This document shows, piece by piece, positions 16,696 to 25,096 of a stretch of DNA of 64,000 bases. The stretch lies in assembly GCF_001515525.1 (NCBI RefSeq), contig NZ_BCNQ01000002.1, positions 41,516 to 105,515 on the forward strand, given 5' to 3'. Made by a program: the position numbers and the translations under genes. Source of the stretch: Piscicoccus intestinalis NBRC 104926. Its GTDB lineage: Bacteria; Actinomycetota; Actinomycetes; Actinomycetales; Dermatophilaceae. The stretch's first letter is position 1. Every line of letters starts with the position of its first letter. The notes beneath the pieces are model-generated. The model saw only the letters and a list, made by a program, of their open reading frames with translations. It ran no database searches and was not told the DNA's origin.

Positions 16696-17514
16696 GTGAC
16701 GTCGGTATTGACGGTTCTCGGTTCCTGCGGAGCATGGCCGGAGACGGGGCGCGCCTGTTCCGGCTTCCTGCTCGAGCACGAGGGCTATCGCGTCGCCCTC
16801 GACCTGGGATACCGCACGGCCCCGCGGCTGTTCGACCTGCTCGGGTCGCCGGTTGCCGAGGGCCTCGACGCCGTCATCATCACGCACCGCCACCCCGATC
16901 ACATGATCGACCTGCACACCCTGTTCCAGGCCCGCCACAACGCGGGTGGGAGCTCCGGCGCGCTGCCGCCGTTGCCGGTGTACGCCACCGAGGGGGTCCG
17001 CATGACCGTCCGGGCGCGCCGGGGCGACGCACCCGGGCGCGCGGTGGACTCCGTCTTCCGCTGGCACGAGCTGCCGGGCACCTACGACCTGGGCCCGTTC
17101 CGCCTCACCGCCCGTCGTCTGCCACACGTCGTGCCGAACGCCGGAGTCCGCCTCGACTCCGACTCCGAGTCAAACTCCGTGAGCGTGGCCTACAACGGCG
17201 GGTGCGGCCCGTCTCCGGAACTCGTGGAGCTCGTGGCGGGCGTCGACCTGTTCATCGCGGAGGCGAGCGACCGCTATCAGCGGGTGCAGGTGCCGGCCTC
17301 GCTGCAGTCGGAGTTCCACCTCGACGGGCACGCCGCCGGTGACATCGCCACCGCGGCGGGCGCGCGGCGCATGCTCATGACGCACTTCTGGCCGGGAAAC
17401 GATCGCCAACGCACGCTGGCGGACGCGCGCCGATCGTTCGACGGGCCCATCGTGCTCGCGGACGAAGGACTTCGGCTGCCCTTGTCGGGCCAAGCGGGTC
17501 GAAACGACCCCTGA
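16696..17514 (+). CDS. MBL-fold metallo-hydrolase (RNase Z / phosphodiesterase-like)
   Basis: 272-residue metallo-beta-lactamase-fold protein starting at GTG. The metal motif HRHPDHMIDL (H-x-H-x-D-H) lies around residues 64-69, with further ligand histidines in RRLPHVVPNAG and in LMTHFWPG, and the Asp-containing VDLFIAEASD segment. The layout is that of beta-lactamase-fold phosphodiesterases acting on cyclic nucleotides or RNA. No partner genes; the cupin gene follows after 65 bases. Confidence 0.8.
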   Translation: MTSVLTVLGSCGAWPETGRACSGFLLEHEGYRVALDLGYRTAPRLFDLLGSPVAEGLDAVIITHRHPDHMIDLHTLFQARHNAGGSSGALPPLPVYATEGVRMTVRARRGDAPGRAVDSVFRWHELPGTYDLGPFRLTARRLPHVVPNAGVRLDSDSESNSVSVAYNGGCGPSPELVELVAGVDLFIAEASDRYQRVQVPASLQSEFHLDGHAAGDIATAAGARRMLMTHFWPGNDRQRTLADARRSFDGPIVLADEGLRLPLSGQAGRNDP

Positions 17515-17579
17515 AACGACTCTAGGGTCGAGACGACAGGTTCGAGCGCAGCGCCCTCGGCGCCAGAGAAAGGCACACG

Positions 17580-18056
17580 ATGACCGTCTCCGACAACGGC
17601 CCCCACCCGAACGCCTTCGACATCGAGGGTGAGACCCGGGCCAACAGCAATTACCGCACGGTCGCCTGGACCGGCAAGTACCTCCAGGTCACCCTCATGT
17701 CGATCCCGGTCGGTGAGTCGATCGGCCTGGAGGTGCACCCCGAGACCGACCAGTTCCTGCGGCTCGACGCGGGCCAGGGCAGATGTGTCATGGGCCCGGC
17801 GCAGGACCGGCTCGAGTTCGAGCAGGACGTGCGGGACGGGTGGGCCATCCAGGTGCCCGCCGGCACGTGGCACGACGTCATCAACACCGGCGACGAGCCG
17901 ATGCGCCTGTACACGATCTACGCGCCCGTGCACCACGCGCCTGGCATTACGCAGGCCACGGCCGCGGACGCCAGCGCGGACGAGGAGGCCGGCCGCGACG
18001 AGCCACCGTCGTGGTCTGTGCAGCCCGGCGGCGGCGAGCCCGACGGGCACGCCTGA
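17580..18056 (+). CDS. Cupin domain protein
   Basis: 158 residues with a single cupin barrel. Motif 1 is represented by PVGESIGLEVHPETDQFLRL and motif 2 by VPAGTWHDVINTGDEPMRLY, retaining His/Glu/His metal-ligand positions. A polar, acidic C-terminal tail of about 40 residues is likely disordered. GAAAGG precedes the ATG. Members of this group are annotated only as cupins; the ligand is unknown. Confidence 0.82.
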   Translation: MTVSDNGPHPNAFDIEGETRANSNYRTVAWTGKYLQVTLMSIPVGESIGLEVHPETDQFLRLDAGQGRCVMGPAQDRLEFEQDVRDGWAIQVPAGTWHDVINTGDEPMRLYTIYAPVHHAPGITQATAADASADEEAGRDEPPSWSVQPGGGEPDGHA

Positions 18057-18080
18057 GAGTCAGCGCCGCCGGCTCAGCGG

Positions 18081-18668
18081 TCACCCCGTCGCGCCGGCGG
18101 GGCGCACGAGCGGCAGGAAGATCGTGTCGACGATCTCCTCGATCACGTCCTGCGGCACCGGCTCCAGTCGCGTGACGATCTCCATGCGCATGAGGTCGAC
18201 CGGCAGCGCCGCGATCCTGGGGGTGAGTCGCGCCGGGTCGATCTCCCCGCGGGCGATGGCCTCGTCGTACATGGTCTGCACGAGCGCGAGGAGATCGACG
18301 TCGATCGACGCGTGCAGGGCCGCCGGTGTCGTTCCCGTGTCGGCGAAGTAGCGCGCGAGGTGGGCGCTCACGGCGGCGGCGATTCCGAGCAGTTCATCGT
18401 TGGCCTGCCGCATGAGGGCCAGCATGTCGTCGCGCAGGGAGCCAGTGCCCGGAGCCTGGAGTCGCACCCGCGAGACCGCGTGCTGGATCGCGGCTCGCAG
18501 GAGGGCGTCGCGATCCGGCCAGCGCCGGTACAGCACCGGTTTGCTCGTTCCGGCGCGCTCGGCGACCAGGTCCATCGTCACCGCCGGGTAGCCGCCCTGC
18601 GTGAACTGCTCCCATGCCGCGGCCAGAATCGCCCCTTCCAGCTCCTTGCCCCGACGTCGGGTCGTCAT
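18081..18668 (-). CDS. TetR family transcriptional regulator
   Basis: 195 residues. The N-terminal helix-turn-helix is clear (GGYPAVTMDLVAERAGTSKPVLYRRWPDRDALL), with a C-terminal ligand-binding domain of the TetR_C-11/16 type. It is divergent from the flavin monooxygenase gene, with a perfect inverted repeat between them, the usual layout of a TetR repressor that controls its neighbour and itself. Confidence 0.9.
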   Translation of the reverse strand: MTTRRRGKELEGAILAAAWEQFTQGGYPAVTMDLVAERAGTSKPVLYRRWPDRDALLRAAIQHAVSRVRLQAPGTGSLRDDMLALMRQANDELLGIAAAVSAHLARYFADTGTTPAALHASIDVDLLALVQTMYDEAIARGEIDPARLTPRIAALPVDLMRMEIVTRLEPVPQDVIEEIVDTIFLPLVRPAGATG

Positions 18669-18725
18669 CCCCTCACCTCCTAAGACACTTTGCGTATCCT
18701 ATCGCACCCTGCCAGCGTCTTCGTT

Positions 18726-18746
18726 AAGAAACGAGGGGTTTCTTAT
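18726..18746. promoter_or_regulatory. Probable TetR operator
   Basis: TAAGAAAC (18726-18733) and GTTTCTTA (18739-18746) form a perfect 8+8 inverted repeat with a 5-base spacer, in the 101-base gap between the TetR and monooxygenase starts. It lies 24 bases before the monooxygenase ATG, well placed to block transcription. Confidence 0.65.
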
Positions 18747-18769
18747 TACGTGGATGGGAGTGGGCTTCA

Positions 18770-20008
18770 ATGACAGACAGCAGCATTCGAGTGCACCGGG
18801 AACCAGCCCCGCGAGCACTGGTCGTCGGGCTGGGTATCAGTGGCACCGCCTCCGCCCTGGCGCTGCACCGCGCCGGGTGGGAGCCGGTAATCATCGAGCG
18901 CGCGCCGCAACGCCGGCGCGGCGGCTACTTCATGGCGATTTTCGGGGCCGGTCGGTACGCGGCGCAGGACCTCGGTGTGGGTGACCGGCTCGCCAACCAC
19001 CGCTCGCCCGAACCGACGACGTACACAATCGACCGCACGGGCCACCGCCGCCCGGGCCTGGGGTTCGGCGACCTGCCGATCAACCCGTACCTGACGATGC
19101 GCGACGACGTGGAGGAGGCGATCTACGACACCCTGCGCGAGCAGGCTCCCGACGTATCGATCCGATTCGGCACCACCCCCCGCGCGATCAGCCAGGACGC
19201 CGACGGGGTCGACGTCACCCTCACCGGGCCGGACGGCACCACGACCGAGCGCTTCGACCTCGTCGTCGGTGCCGACGGCATCCACTCCCAGGTACGCCGG
19301 CTTGTGTTCGCCCCCGACTCCGAAGCGATCGACCGGATGGGCACGATGATCTGCGCGTTCGCGCTGACCGACGATCTGCCGACGCTGCCCCAGGGCATGG
19401 GCGCCCGGCTCCTGGAGCCCAACCGCGCGTTCCACGTGTTTCCGTTCGACGACCGCCCGTCGACCGTGCTCTTCTCCTACGGCACCGACGACGTGAAGGC
19501 GGAGAAGCGAGTGCCGGTGGCGGCCCGCCTCCGGGAGGTGTACGGGCACGATGCCGAACTCGGCCCGGTGCTGGAGGCGGCGATCACGCAGCTGGAGGAC
19601 GGCCGCCCGGCGCTGTTCGACGCGGTCGAGCAGGTGCACCTGCCGTCATGGCACCGCGGGCGGGTGGTGCTGGTCGGCGACTCCGCCTGGTGCCCGTCGC
19701 TGTACTCCGGCATGGGCGCGACCTCCGGCCTCGCCGGCGCGAACCTGCTGGGCCTGCGCCTCGCGGAGCATCCCGGCGACGTCTCGGCGGCGCTGGACGG
19801 GTGGGAGCGCACGCTGCGCCCGCACATCCGGGAGTACCAGAAGATGGGCGTCGACGCCCGGTCGTTCTTCACCCCCGCCACCGGTCAGGAACTGCGGGCC
19901 GGGGAGCGGCGAATGCGCTTGCAGACCGCGCCGATCACCTCGTGGGTGTTCGCGCGCCTCCTGCCGCTACTGCCGGTCATGCGCAAGCGCGAGGTGCACC
20001 TGGTGTGA
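18770..20008 (+). CDS. FAD-dependent monooxygenase (aromatic hydroxylase-like)
   Basis: 412-residue class A flavoprotein monooxygenase. The FAD-binding Rossmann motif is VVGLGISGTASALALHRAGW near residue 19, the DG motif is VVGADGIHSQVRR, and the GD motif is VLVGDSAWCPSLYSGMGAT. In that last motif the commonly seen His after GDA is replaced by Trp. Probably hydroxylates or detoxifies a small aromatic or polyketide-like compound, induced through the divergent TetR gene. Substrate not predictable. Confidence 0.85.
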   Translation: MTDSSIRVHREPAPRALVVGLGISGTASALALHRAGWEPVIIERAPQRRRGGYFMAIFGAGRYAAQDLGVGDRLANHRSPEPTTYTIDRTGHRRPGLGFGDLPINPYLTMRDDVEEAIYDTLREQAPDVSIRFGTTPRAISQDADGVDVTLTGPDGTTTERFDLVVGADGIHSQVRRLVFAPDSEAIDRMGTMICAFALTDDLPTLPQGMGARLLEPNRAFHVFPFDDRPSTVLFSYGTDDVKAEKRVPVAARLREVYGHDAELGPVLEAAITQLEDGRPALFDAVEQVHLPSWHRGRVVLVGDSAWCPSLYSGMGATSGLAGANLLGLRLAEHPGDVSAALDGWERTLRPHIREYQKMGVDARSFFTPATGQELRAGERRMRLQTAPITSWVFARLLPLLPVMRKREVHLV

Positions 20009-20011
20009 GGT

Positions 20012-20039
20012 CCGGTCGGATGCCGGTCGGATGCCGGTC
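20012..20039. repeat. 11-bp tandem repeat, 2.5 copies
   Basis: CCGGTCGGATG occurs twice in tandem (20012-20022, 20023-20033) and a third partial copy follows. It lies just after the monooxygenase stop and touches the DUF2249 stop codon. Probably slippage; no function evident. Confidence 0.7.
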
Positions 20040-20319
20040 AACGGCGGGCCAGCCGCAGCTTCCAGGCCTCGGGGCCGCGCTCCAGGTAGCTGACCTCGAT
20101 CGCGTCGCCCTCGCGGTCGGCAATCTGCGCGAGCAGCGGCTTGGGGTCGTGTGGCGCGACGAGGATCAGCGCGCCACCCGGCTTGATCGCCGACAGCGCC
20201 CCGAAGATCGTCGCGTGGCGGATCGCGTGCGGGATGGCGCGAGCGTCGAGCTCGGGCTCGCCGTGGTCTTCGTGGCAGCCGCAGGCGGACCGCACTTCGG
20301 TGATCTCCAGCTCCGACAT
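20038..20319 (-). CDS. DUF2249 domain protein
   Basis: 93 residues matching DUF2249: a short lead with SACGCHEDHGE, then LDARAIPHAIRHATIFGALSAIKPGGALILVAPHDPKPLLAQI and a WKLRL end. The fold is TusA-like. Members are found with denitrification, nitric-oxide and iron-sulfur genes, but their activity is unproven. The start at 20319 has AGGAG upstream. It is divergent from an HTH regulator carrying conserved cysteines, suggesting co-regulation in response to redox or NO stress (inference). Confidence 0.78.
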   Translation of the reverse strand: MSELEITEVRSACGCHEDHGEPELDARAIPHAIRHATIFGALSAIKPGGALILVAPHDPKPLLAQIADREGDAIEVSYLERGPEAWKLRLARR

Positions 20320-20468
20320 CGAGGTCTCCTCTCCTCGCCCGGCTGTTCGTCGCGGCGCGGGCGGCAGCATCAGGGATGTGGCGGCACCGAGCGCGCCGCA
20401 CAAGGCTGAAATTATCACATTGCAGTAGTATTAATTCGTCCTCGTCCCGATGCCGAAAGCCATCAGTC

Positions 20469-21161
20469 ATGTCGCAGAGCCCGCGCTCGATCGGCCGCCC
20501 CACCGCTGGGGTGGCCGGCACCCGCGGCCAGGTGTTGGCGGCGGTGCGCGCGTCGGGGCGTGCGGTGGGCATCGAGGAGCTCGCCGAACGGCTCGACCTG
20601 CACCCGAACACCGTGCGCTTCCACACCGAGGCTCTGGAGGCCGACGGCATGCTCCGCCAGGAGCGCGAGCAGCGCGTCGGTCGCGGGCGCCCCAAGATCC
20701 TGTACCGGCCCACCCGGGCGGGAAGCCGCGGCGGCGAGCGCAACTACCAGCTGCTCGCCGCGATGCTCGTCGAGCACCTCGCGCTCGGCTCACCCGACCC
20801 GCTGCCGGCCGCCCGGGAGGCGGGCCGGCGCTGGGGGCGGCGACTGGCCGGCGACACCGTCTCCCACCGATCGGGCGGGACCGGGGATTCGAGCGAGCCC
20901 GTGGCCGACGTGCTCGGCGACATGGGCTTCGAGCCGGAGCCGGTGCCCGGCGGCATCGCGCTGCGCAACTGCCCGTTCCGCGAGATCGTCGACGACAACC
21001 AGCCGGTGGTCTGCGCGGTCCACGAGGGGATGCTCGAGGGGATGCTAGAGCGGTCGCTGCCCGAGGGTGCCGAGGCGGGCCGGCGCCGGGTCGCCCTCGA
21101 ACCGTTCGCCGCGCCGGACACGTGCCTGGTGCGGCTGGAGCCACGGGGGCACGAGCAGTAA
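20469..21161 (+). CDS. HTH regulator with C-terminal Cys/His cluster (SufR-like, ArsR/DeoR fold)
   Basis: 230 residues. Winged HTH at about residues 15-80 (VGIEELAERLDLHPNTVRFHTEALEADGMLRQ). The C-terminal domain ends with RNCPFREIVDDNQPVVC followed by AVHEG, i.e. C-P-F-x(10)-C-x2-H, resembling the ligand arrangement of SufR-type iron-sulfur repressors and related regulators. That suggests sensing of an Fe-S cluster, oxygen or NO. Divergent from the DUF2249 gene across an AT-rich promoter region containing TATTAAT. Confidence 0.72.
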   Translation: MSQSPRSIGRPTAGVAGTRGQVLAAVRASGRAVGIEELAERLDLHPNTVRFHTEALEADGMLRQEREQRVGRGRPKILYRPTRAGSRGGERNYQLLAAMLVEHLALGSPDPLPAAREAGRRWGRRLAGDTVSHRSGGTGDSSEPVADVLGDMGFEPEPVPGGIALRNCPFREIVDDNQPVVCAVHEGMLEGMLERSLPEGAEAGRRRVALEPFAAPDTCLVRLEPRGHEQ

Positions 21162-21182
21162 CTGCCTGGCCGCGGCCCGACG

Positions 21183-22385
21183 GTGTTTGATGTGGCGGTG
21201 ACCTCACCCACGGCCGGCACGTCCGGAATGACACGCGGATTCACGCTCCTGCTGGCCGTGCTCGGCACGATGTCGGTGAGCAACCTCTACTGGGCGCAGC
21301 CGCTGTTGCCGGTCATCAGCGCCGAGCTCGGGGTCTCGACGGAGTCGGCGGGGTTGCTCGTCACCGCGACCCAGCTGGGTTACGCGCTGGGCATCCTGCT
21401 CATCGTGCCGCTCGGCGACCTGCTCGACCGCAAGCGGCTGGTGCCGCTCATCGTGCTCAGCTCGGTCATCGCGCTGCTGGCGTGCGCGACGGCGCCGACG
21501 TTCGGCCTGCTCGTGGCGGCGATCGCGCTGCTGGGCTTCACGAGCGTCGCCGGGCAGCTGGTGATCCCGCTGGCCGGTGATCTCGCCGACGACGCCTCCC
21601 GGGGGCAGGTCGTCGCGACCGTCATCGCGGGATTCCTCGCCGGCACGCTGTTGTCGCGGGCGGTCAGCGGGGCGCTGGCCGACGCCATCGGCTGGCGATC
21701 GATCTTCGTGGCCGCGGCGCTCGTGGCGCTGGTGCTCGCGTGGGCCGTGCATCGCCACATACCGGTGCTGGCGCCCCGCGCGACCCTGCGGTACCCGGCG
21801 CTGCTGGCGTCGATCGGCACGCTGGTGCGGGAGAACCGCACGGTGCGATGGACGCTCGCGCTGAGCGCCACGCAGTTCTGCGTGTTCATGATGTTCTGGA
21901 CCGCGCTGACGTACCTGCTGAGCAGCCCGCCGTTCGACTACCCGGTCAGCGCGATCGGCGTCTTCGGCCTGCTCGGGCTGTTCGGGGTCGTCGCCGCGCA
22001 GCACACCGGCCGGCTGCACGACCGCGGCTGGTCGCTGCCGGCCATCGGCGTGTGCTGGGTGTTCGCCCTGGTCTCGCTGGCGATCCTCGCGTTCGCGCCG
22101 GGCTCCCTCGCGGTGCTCATCACCGGCGTCGTGCTGCTGCACCTGGCCCTGTTCCCGGTCAACGTGCTCATCGCCGCCCGCCTGTTCGGCCTCACCCCGC
22201 AGGCCCGCAGCCGCGTCAACACCGCGCTCGTCTGCCTCAACTTCGTCGCCGCCGCGCTCGGCTCGGCCGCCGCCGGCGCCCTGTGGTCGGCCGGCGGCTG
22301 GCTCGCCATCGTCGGTGCCATGGCCGCGCTGTGCGTCGTCGGCCTCGCCCTGTGGGCCCTCGGGCGCCGCGGCCCGCTCGCTTGA
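21183..22385 (+). CDS. MFS transporter
   Basis: 400-residue major facilitator with twelve predicted membrane segments. The loop 2-3 signature is GDLLDRKRLVPL, and the N-terminal half resembles YnfM/arabinose-efflux-like drug:H+ antiporters (SNLYWAQPLLPVISAELG). Start is uncertain among GTG 21183, GTG 21198 and ATG 21228. It follows the HTH gene by 21 bases and may be in its operon. Substrate unknown. Confidence 0.88.
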   Translation: MFDVAVTSPTAGTSGMTRGFTLLLAVLGTMSVSNLYWAQPLLPVISAELGVSTESAGLLVTATQLGYALGILLIVPLGDLLDRKRLVPLIVLSSVIALLACATAPTFGLLVAAIALLGFTSVAGQLVIPLAGDLADDASRGQVVATVIAGFLAGTLLSRAVSGALADAIGWRSIFVAAALVALVLAWAVHRHIPVLAPRATLRYPALLASIGTLVRENRTVRWTLALSATQFCVFMMFWTALTYLLSSPPFDYPVSAIGVFGLLGLFGVVAAQHTGRLHDRGWSLPAIGVCWVFALVSLAILAFAPGSLAVLITGVVLLHLALFPVNVLIAARLFGLTPQARSRVNTALVCLNFVAAALGSAAAGALWSAGGWLAIVGAMAALCVVGLALWALGRRGPLA

Positions 22386-22392
22386 GCGGGCC
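22371..22392. terminator. Strong hairpin between convergent MFS and YihY genes
   Basis: GGCCCGCTC (22371-22379) and GAGCGGGCC (22384-22392) form a perfect 9-bp stem with a 4-base loop. The MFS stop codon lies inside, and the YihY stop is 3 bases beyond. A shared bidirectional terminator is the simplest reading. Confidence 0.7.
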
Positions 22393-22394
22393 GG

Positions 22395-23309
22395 TCAGCC
22401 CTTCACCGCGCCTGGTGACCGGGCCGTGCGGGCCCAGGCCGCAGCGAACATGACGACGCGGGAGAAGTAGTAGATCCACACGAGCAGGATCAGCGCGATG
22501 CCGAAGGCCTGGAAGGCCGGCTGCCGGGTCGTCGAGGCCAGCAACCAGGTCGACGCCTGCTTGAGCACCTCGAAGCTCACGCCGCCGAGCAGCGCGCCAG
22601 ACCGTACCGCGCCCGCCGACACCGGCGGTTCGGCGAGCAGCCGAAACATGACCGTGAACAGCACCGTGCTCGCGAGCACCCCCAGGGCCAGCGACAGGGC
22701 CTGCAGCAGCCACGCCAACCCGGTCTGTAGACCGATGAATTCCGCGATGCGCGTGGAGAACCCGGTGACGAGCCCGGTGAGCGCGACGCCGAGGACGAGC
22801 ACCACGCCGATGACGACGAGCACCACGAGATCGCGCGCGTAGCCGGTGACGAATCCGGGCCGATCCCGCAGTGGGGTGTCGAACATCGCCTGCAGCGCCG
22901 AGCGCATGTTGCCGATCCAGCCCAACCCGGAGTACAGCACGGCCAGGCCGCCGAGCCCGGCAACCGGGGCGGCCGCGCTCTCGATCGTCGAGAGCGAGAG
23001 CCGGCCCTGACCGGCTCCGATCATGCCGGGCAGCACCGCCTGCAGGCCCTGCTCCAGGGACTGCCGGGCGTCCGGAGCGTAGGCGCTGATCGCGCCGACG
23101 GCCGCGAACGCCAGCGCGAGCATGGGGAAGAACGACAGGAACGCGTAATAGGTGACCGCCGCCGCGAGCGTGGAACCCTGCCGGGCGCGGTACTGCCCGA
23201 CCGCCCGCACGACGTGGTCGACCAGCGGCGAGCGAGCCCGAGTGCGCGCCGTGAGGCGGGTCGCGCCGTCCCGGGCGCGCGTCGCTCGAGCCGCTAGTCG
23301 CTGTTGCAC
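22395..23309 (-). CDS. YihY/BrkB family inner-membrane protein
   Basis: 304 residues, GTG start, six membrane segments. The family signature is STLAAAVTYYAFLSFFPMLALAFAAVGA, followed by the GNMRSALQAMF and WIYYFSRVVMFAAAW segments. Despite the historic ribonuclease BN label, these proteins are integral membrane proteins of uncertain role, possibly transporters. It stands alone. Confidence 0.87.
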   Translation of the reverse strand: MQQRLAARATRARDGATRLTARTRARSPLVDHVVRAVGQYRARQGSTLAAAVTYYAFLSFFPMLALAFAAVGAISAYAPDARQSLEQGLQAVLPGMIGAGQGRLSLSTIESAAAPVAGLGGLAVLYSGLGWIGNMRSALQAMFDTPLRDRPGFVTGYARDLVVLVVIGVVLVLGVALTGLVTGFSTRIAEFIGLQTGLAWLLQALSLALGVLASTVLFTVMFRLLAEPPVSAGAVRSGALLGGVSFEVLKQASTWLLASTTRQPAFQAFGIALILLVWIYYFSRVVMFAAAWARTARSPGAVKG

Positions 23310-23346
23310 GCCCGCAGTGTAGAAAGGCCGCCTCGGCGGGCTTTCG

Positions 23347-23706
23347 TCAGCCGCCCAGTTCCTCGGCCAGCACGGTGGCCTCGCTGATGTCGGCGCGCTT
23401 GGTCGCGGTCAGCAGCGTGAGGTCACCCTGCGACGCCAGTTCCCGCAGGTGCTCCAGGGCCTCGGCGCGCTCCGGCTCCGTCAACTCCTCGCGGTAGCGC
23501 CGGGCGAACTCCTCGTACTTGTCCGGGTCGTGGGCGTACCACTTGCGCAGCTGCGTCGACGGCGCCACCTGCTTGCACCACTCGGTGAGGTCGGCGCGGT
23601 CCTTGCTCATGCCCCGCGGCCACACGCGGTCGACGAGCACGCGCCGGCCGTCGTCGGGCTTCTCGTCTTCGTAGATGCGCCGGACCTGTACGCGTCCCTT
23701 CGCCAT
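23347..23706 (-). CDS. DUF488 family protein (short YeaO-like form)
   Basis: 119 residues, start at ATG 23706. It shows the YeaO-type DUF488 pattern: RRIYEDEKPDDGRRVLVDRVWPRGMSKDRADLTEWCKQVAPS, then LRKWYAHDPDKYEEFARRYREEL. The family is widespread and uncharacterised, sometimes near redox genes. A second, longer DUF488 protein of the other subfamily is encoded at 27806-28357. Confidence 0.85.
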   Translation of the reverse strand: MAKGRVQVRRIYEDEKPDDGRRVLVDRVWPRGMSKDRADLTEWCKQVAPSTQLRKWYAHDPDKYEEFARRYREELTEPERAEALEHLRELASQGDLTLLTATKRADISEATVLAEELGG

Positions 23707-23766
23707 GTCCGCCAGTCTCGGCGCGGTCCCGGCCGGGGGCAAGGTGGGGGCCCTATCGTGACACCG

Positions 23767-24411
23767 ATGAACACCCCCCGACTTCCCATGCCGCCGGGGC
23801 GACGCATGATCGTCGCGCTCTGCGTCGGCGCCGTCGTCGGCGCGCTCGTCGCCGCCTCATCGGCGGTGCCGCTGGGGATCCTCGTCGGCGTCACCGTGAT
23901 GCATCTGGTGTTCCTCGGCTGGGGGTGGACCGTGCTGTGGCCGCTGTCCCCCGAGCAGACCACCGCCAACGCCCGCCGCCAGGACGTGCGGCCCGTCGTC
24001 GAAGAACTCATCGTCGTCGCCGCGGCCGTCGGTGCCCTCGTCGGCATCGTCATGCTGCTCGTGCTGACCCACTCCGGCTCCGACAGCCAGGTGGGCGCGG
24101 CCGTGGCGCTCGCCGGCGTGTTCAGCGCCTGGGCCAGCCTGCACCTCATGTACGCCGGGCGATACGCCTACCTGTACTACATCCGCGAGAGCGGGCACGG
24201 CATCGACTTCAACCAGAGCGAGCCGCCCGCCTACCGCGACTTCTTCTACTTCAGCTACAACCTCGGCATGACCTACCAGGTCTCCGACACGTCCGTCGGC
24301 GACAGCACGATCCGCGCGACCACCCTGCGGCACTGCCTGCTCTCGTACGTCTTCGGCGCCGTCGTGCTGGCGAGCACGGTCAACCTCGTCGCCGGGATCG
24401 CCACGAACTGA
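23767..24411 (+). CDS. DUF1345 membrane protein
   Basis: 214 residues with five predicted membrane helices. Conserved DUF1345 blocks are HLMYAGRYAYLYY, then ESGHGIDFNQSEPPAYRDFFYFSYNLGMTYQVSDTSVGDSTIR, and a C-terminal VFGAVVLASTVNL. Role unknown. The start at ATG 23767 is likeliest; GTG 23758 is an alternative. Divergent from the DUF488 gene. Confidence 0.83.
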   Translation: MNTPRLPMPPGRRMIVALCVGAVVGALVAASSAVPLGILVGVTVMHLVFLGWGWTVLWPLSPEQTTANARRQDVRPVVEELIVVAAAVGALVGIVMLLVLTHSGSDSQVGAAVALAGVFSAWASLHLMYAGRYAYLYYIRESGHGIDFNQSEPPAYRDFFYFSYNLGMTYQVSDTSVGDSTIRATTLRHCLLSYVFGAVVLASTVNLVAGIATN

Positions 24412-24422
24412 ACGGTTCTGGC

Positions 24423-24914
24423 TCAGACCACCGCGTCGATCGTCGTCTCGGAGCCGGCCACGACCACGGTCTCACCCGCGCGCTTGCCGAGCAGCAGCTG
24501 ATACACCGGTGCGTCGGTGGCGAGCCCCGCGTACGCCGCACCCCCGGAGGTGAACTCGTCGGTCGGCACCCCGACCACGTAGCTCGTGCCGTCGAGGGTG
24601 ACGATCGCCCCCGGCTGCACGACCTGCGTCGGGCTCATGTCCAGGCCCTTCGCCAGCGAGATCAGCGCCAGCTGCGCGGCCTCGTTCTCCTGCAACGCGG
24701 CCCGCTGGTCGCCCGCCTCGTCGCGCTGGGAGTCGTCGTCGACGCGGTGCTCCTGGTCGTCCGGCGCCTGCGCCGCGCTCTCACGGTCGTCGATCGAGGC
24801 GTCCGCGGACGACTCCTCGCCGCGCAGGTGCGCGATGAGGTCGGCCCGCACCTGCTCCTTGTCGATGCCCTTGCCGGTGCCCTGGTCCGTGCTGCTGTCC
24901 GTGTCGGCAGTCAT
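24423..24914 (-). CDS. Gre-factor-like C-terminal domain protein
   Basis: 163 residues. The last ~70 residues (VQPGAIVTLDGTSYVVGVPTDEF to GKRAGETVVVAGSETTIDAV) match the FKBP-like C-terminal domain of GreA/GreB transcript cleavage factors. The N-terminal half is acidic and polar (many D, E, Q) and predicted partly helical, but lacks an obvious GreA coiled-coil tip. Probably binds RNA polymerase as an accessory Gre-like factor, or only shares the fold. Not a full GreA. Confidence 0.6.
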   Translation of the reverse strand: MTADTDSSTDQGTGKGIDKEQVRADLIAHLRGEESSADASIDDRESAAQAPDDQEHRVDDDSQRDEAGDQRAALQENEAAQLALISLAKGLDMSPTQVVQPGAIVTLDGTSYVVGVPTDEFTSGGAAYAGLATDAPVYQLLLGKRAGETVVVAGSETTIDAVV

Positions 24915-25096
24915 GCCGCGATGCTACGGGCGAGCGCCGGACCGCGGGGCGGATCCTCGTCGAGCTCGTCGCCGTCACCGCCGCGTCGCAGGTCGTCGCG
25001 GCCGCGCTGCTGGCCCGGGCGCTGCGTCTGGTCGGGCTCCCATTCAGCGGCGAGGGCTAGGCTCGCACCACCTGCGACGCGTGTAGGAGGCCGGAC

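Noticed and set aside
17496..17535. Small GGGTCG-loop-CGACCC hairpins near the end of the MBL-fold gene
   Set aside because: The better one lies inside coding sequence and both are short; I could not support a terminator or regulator.
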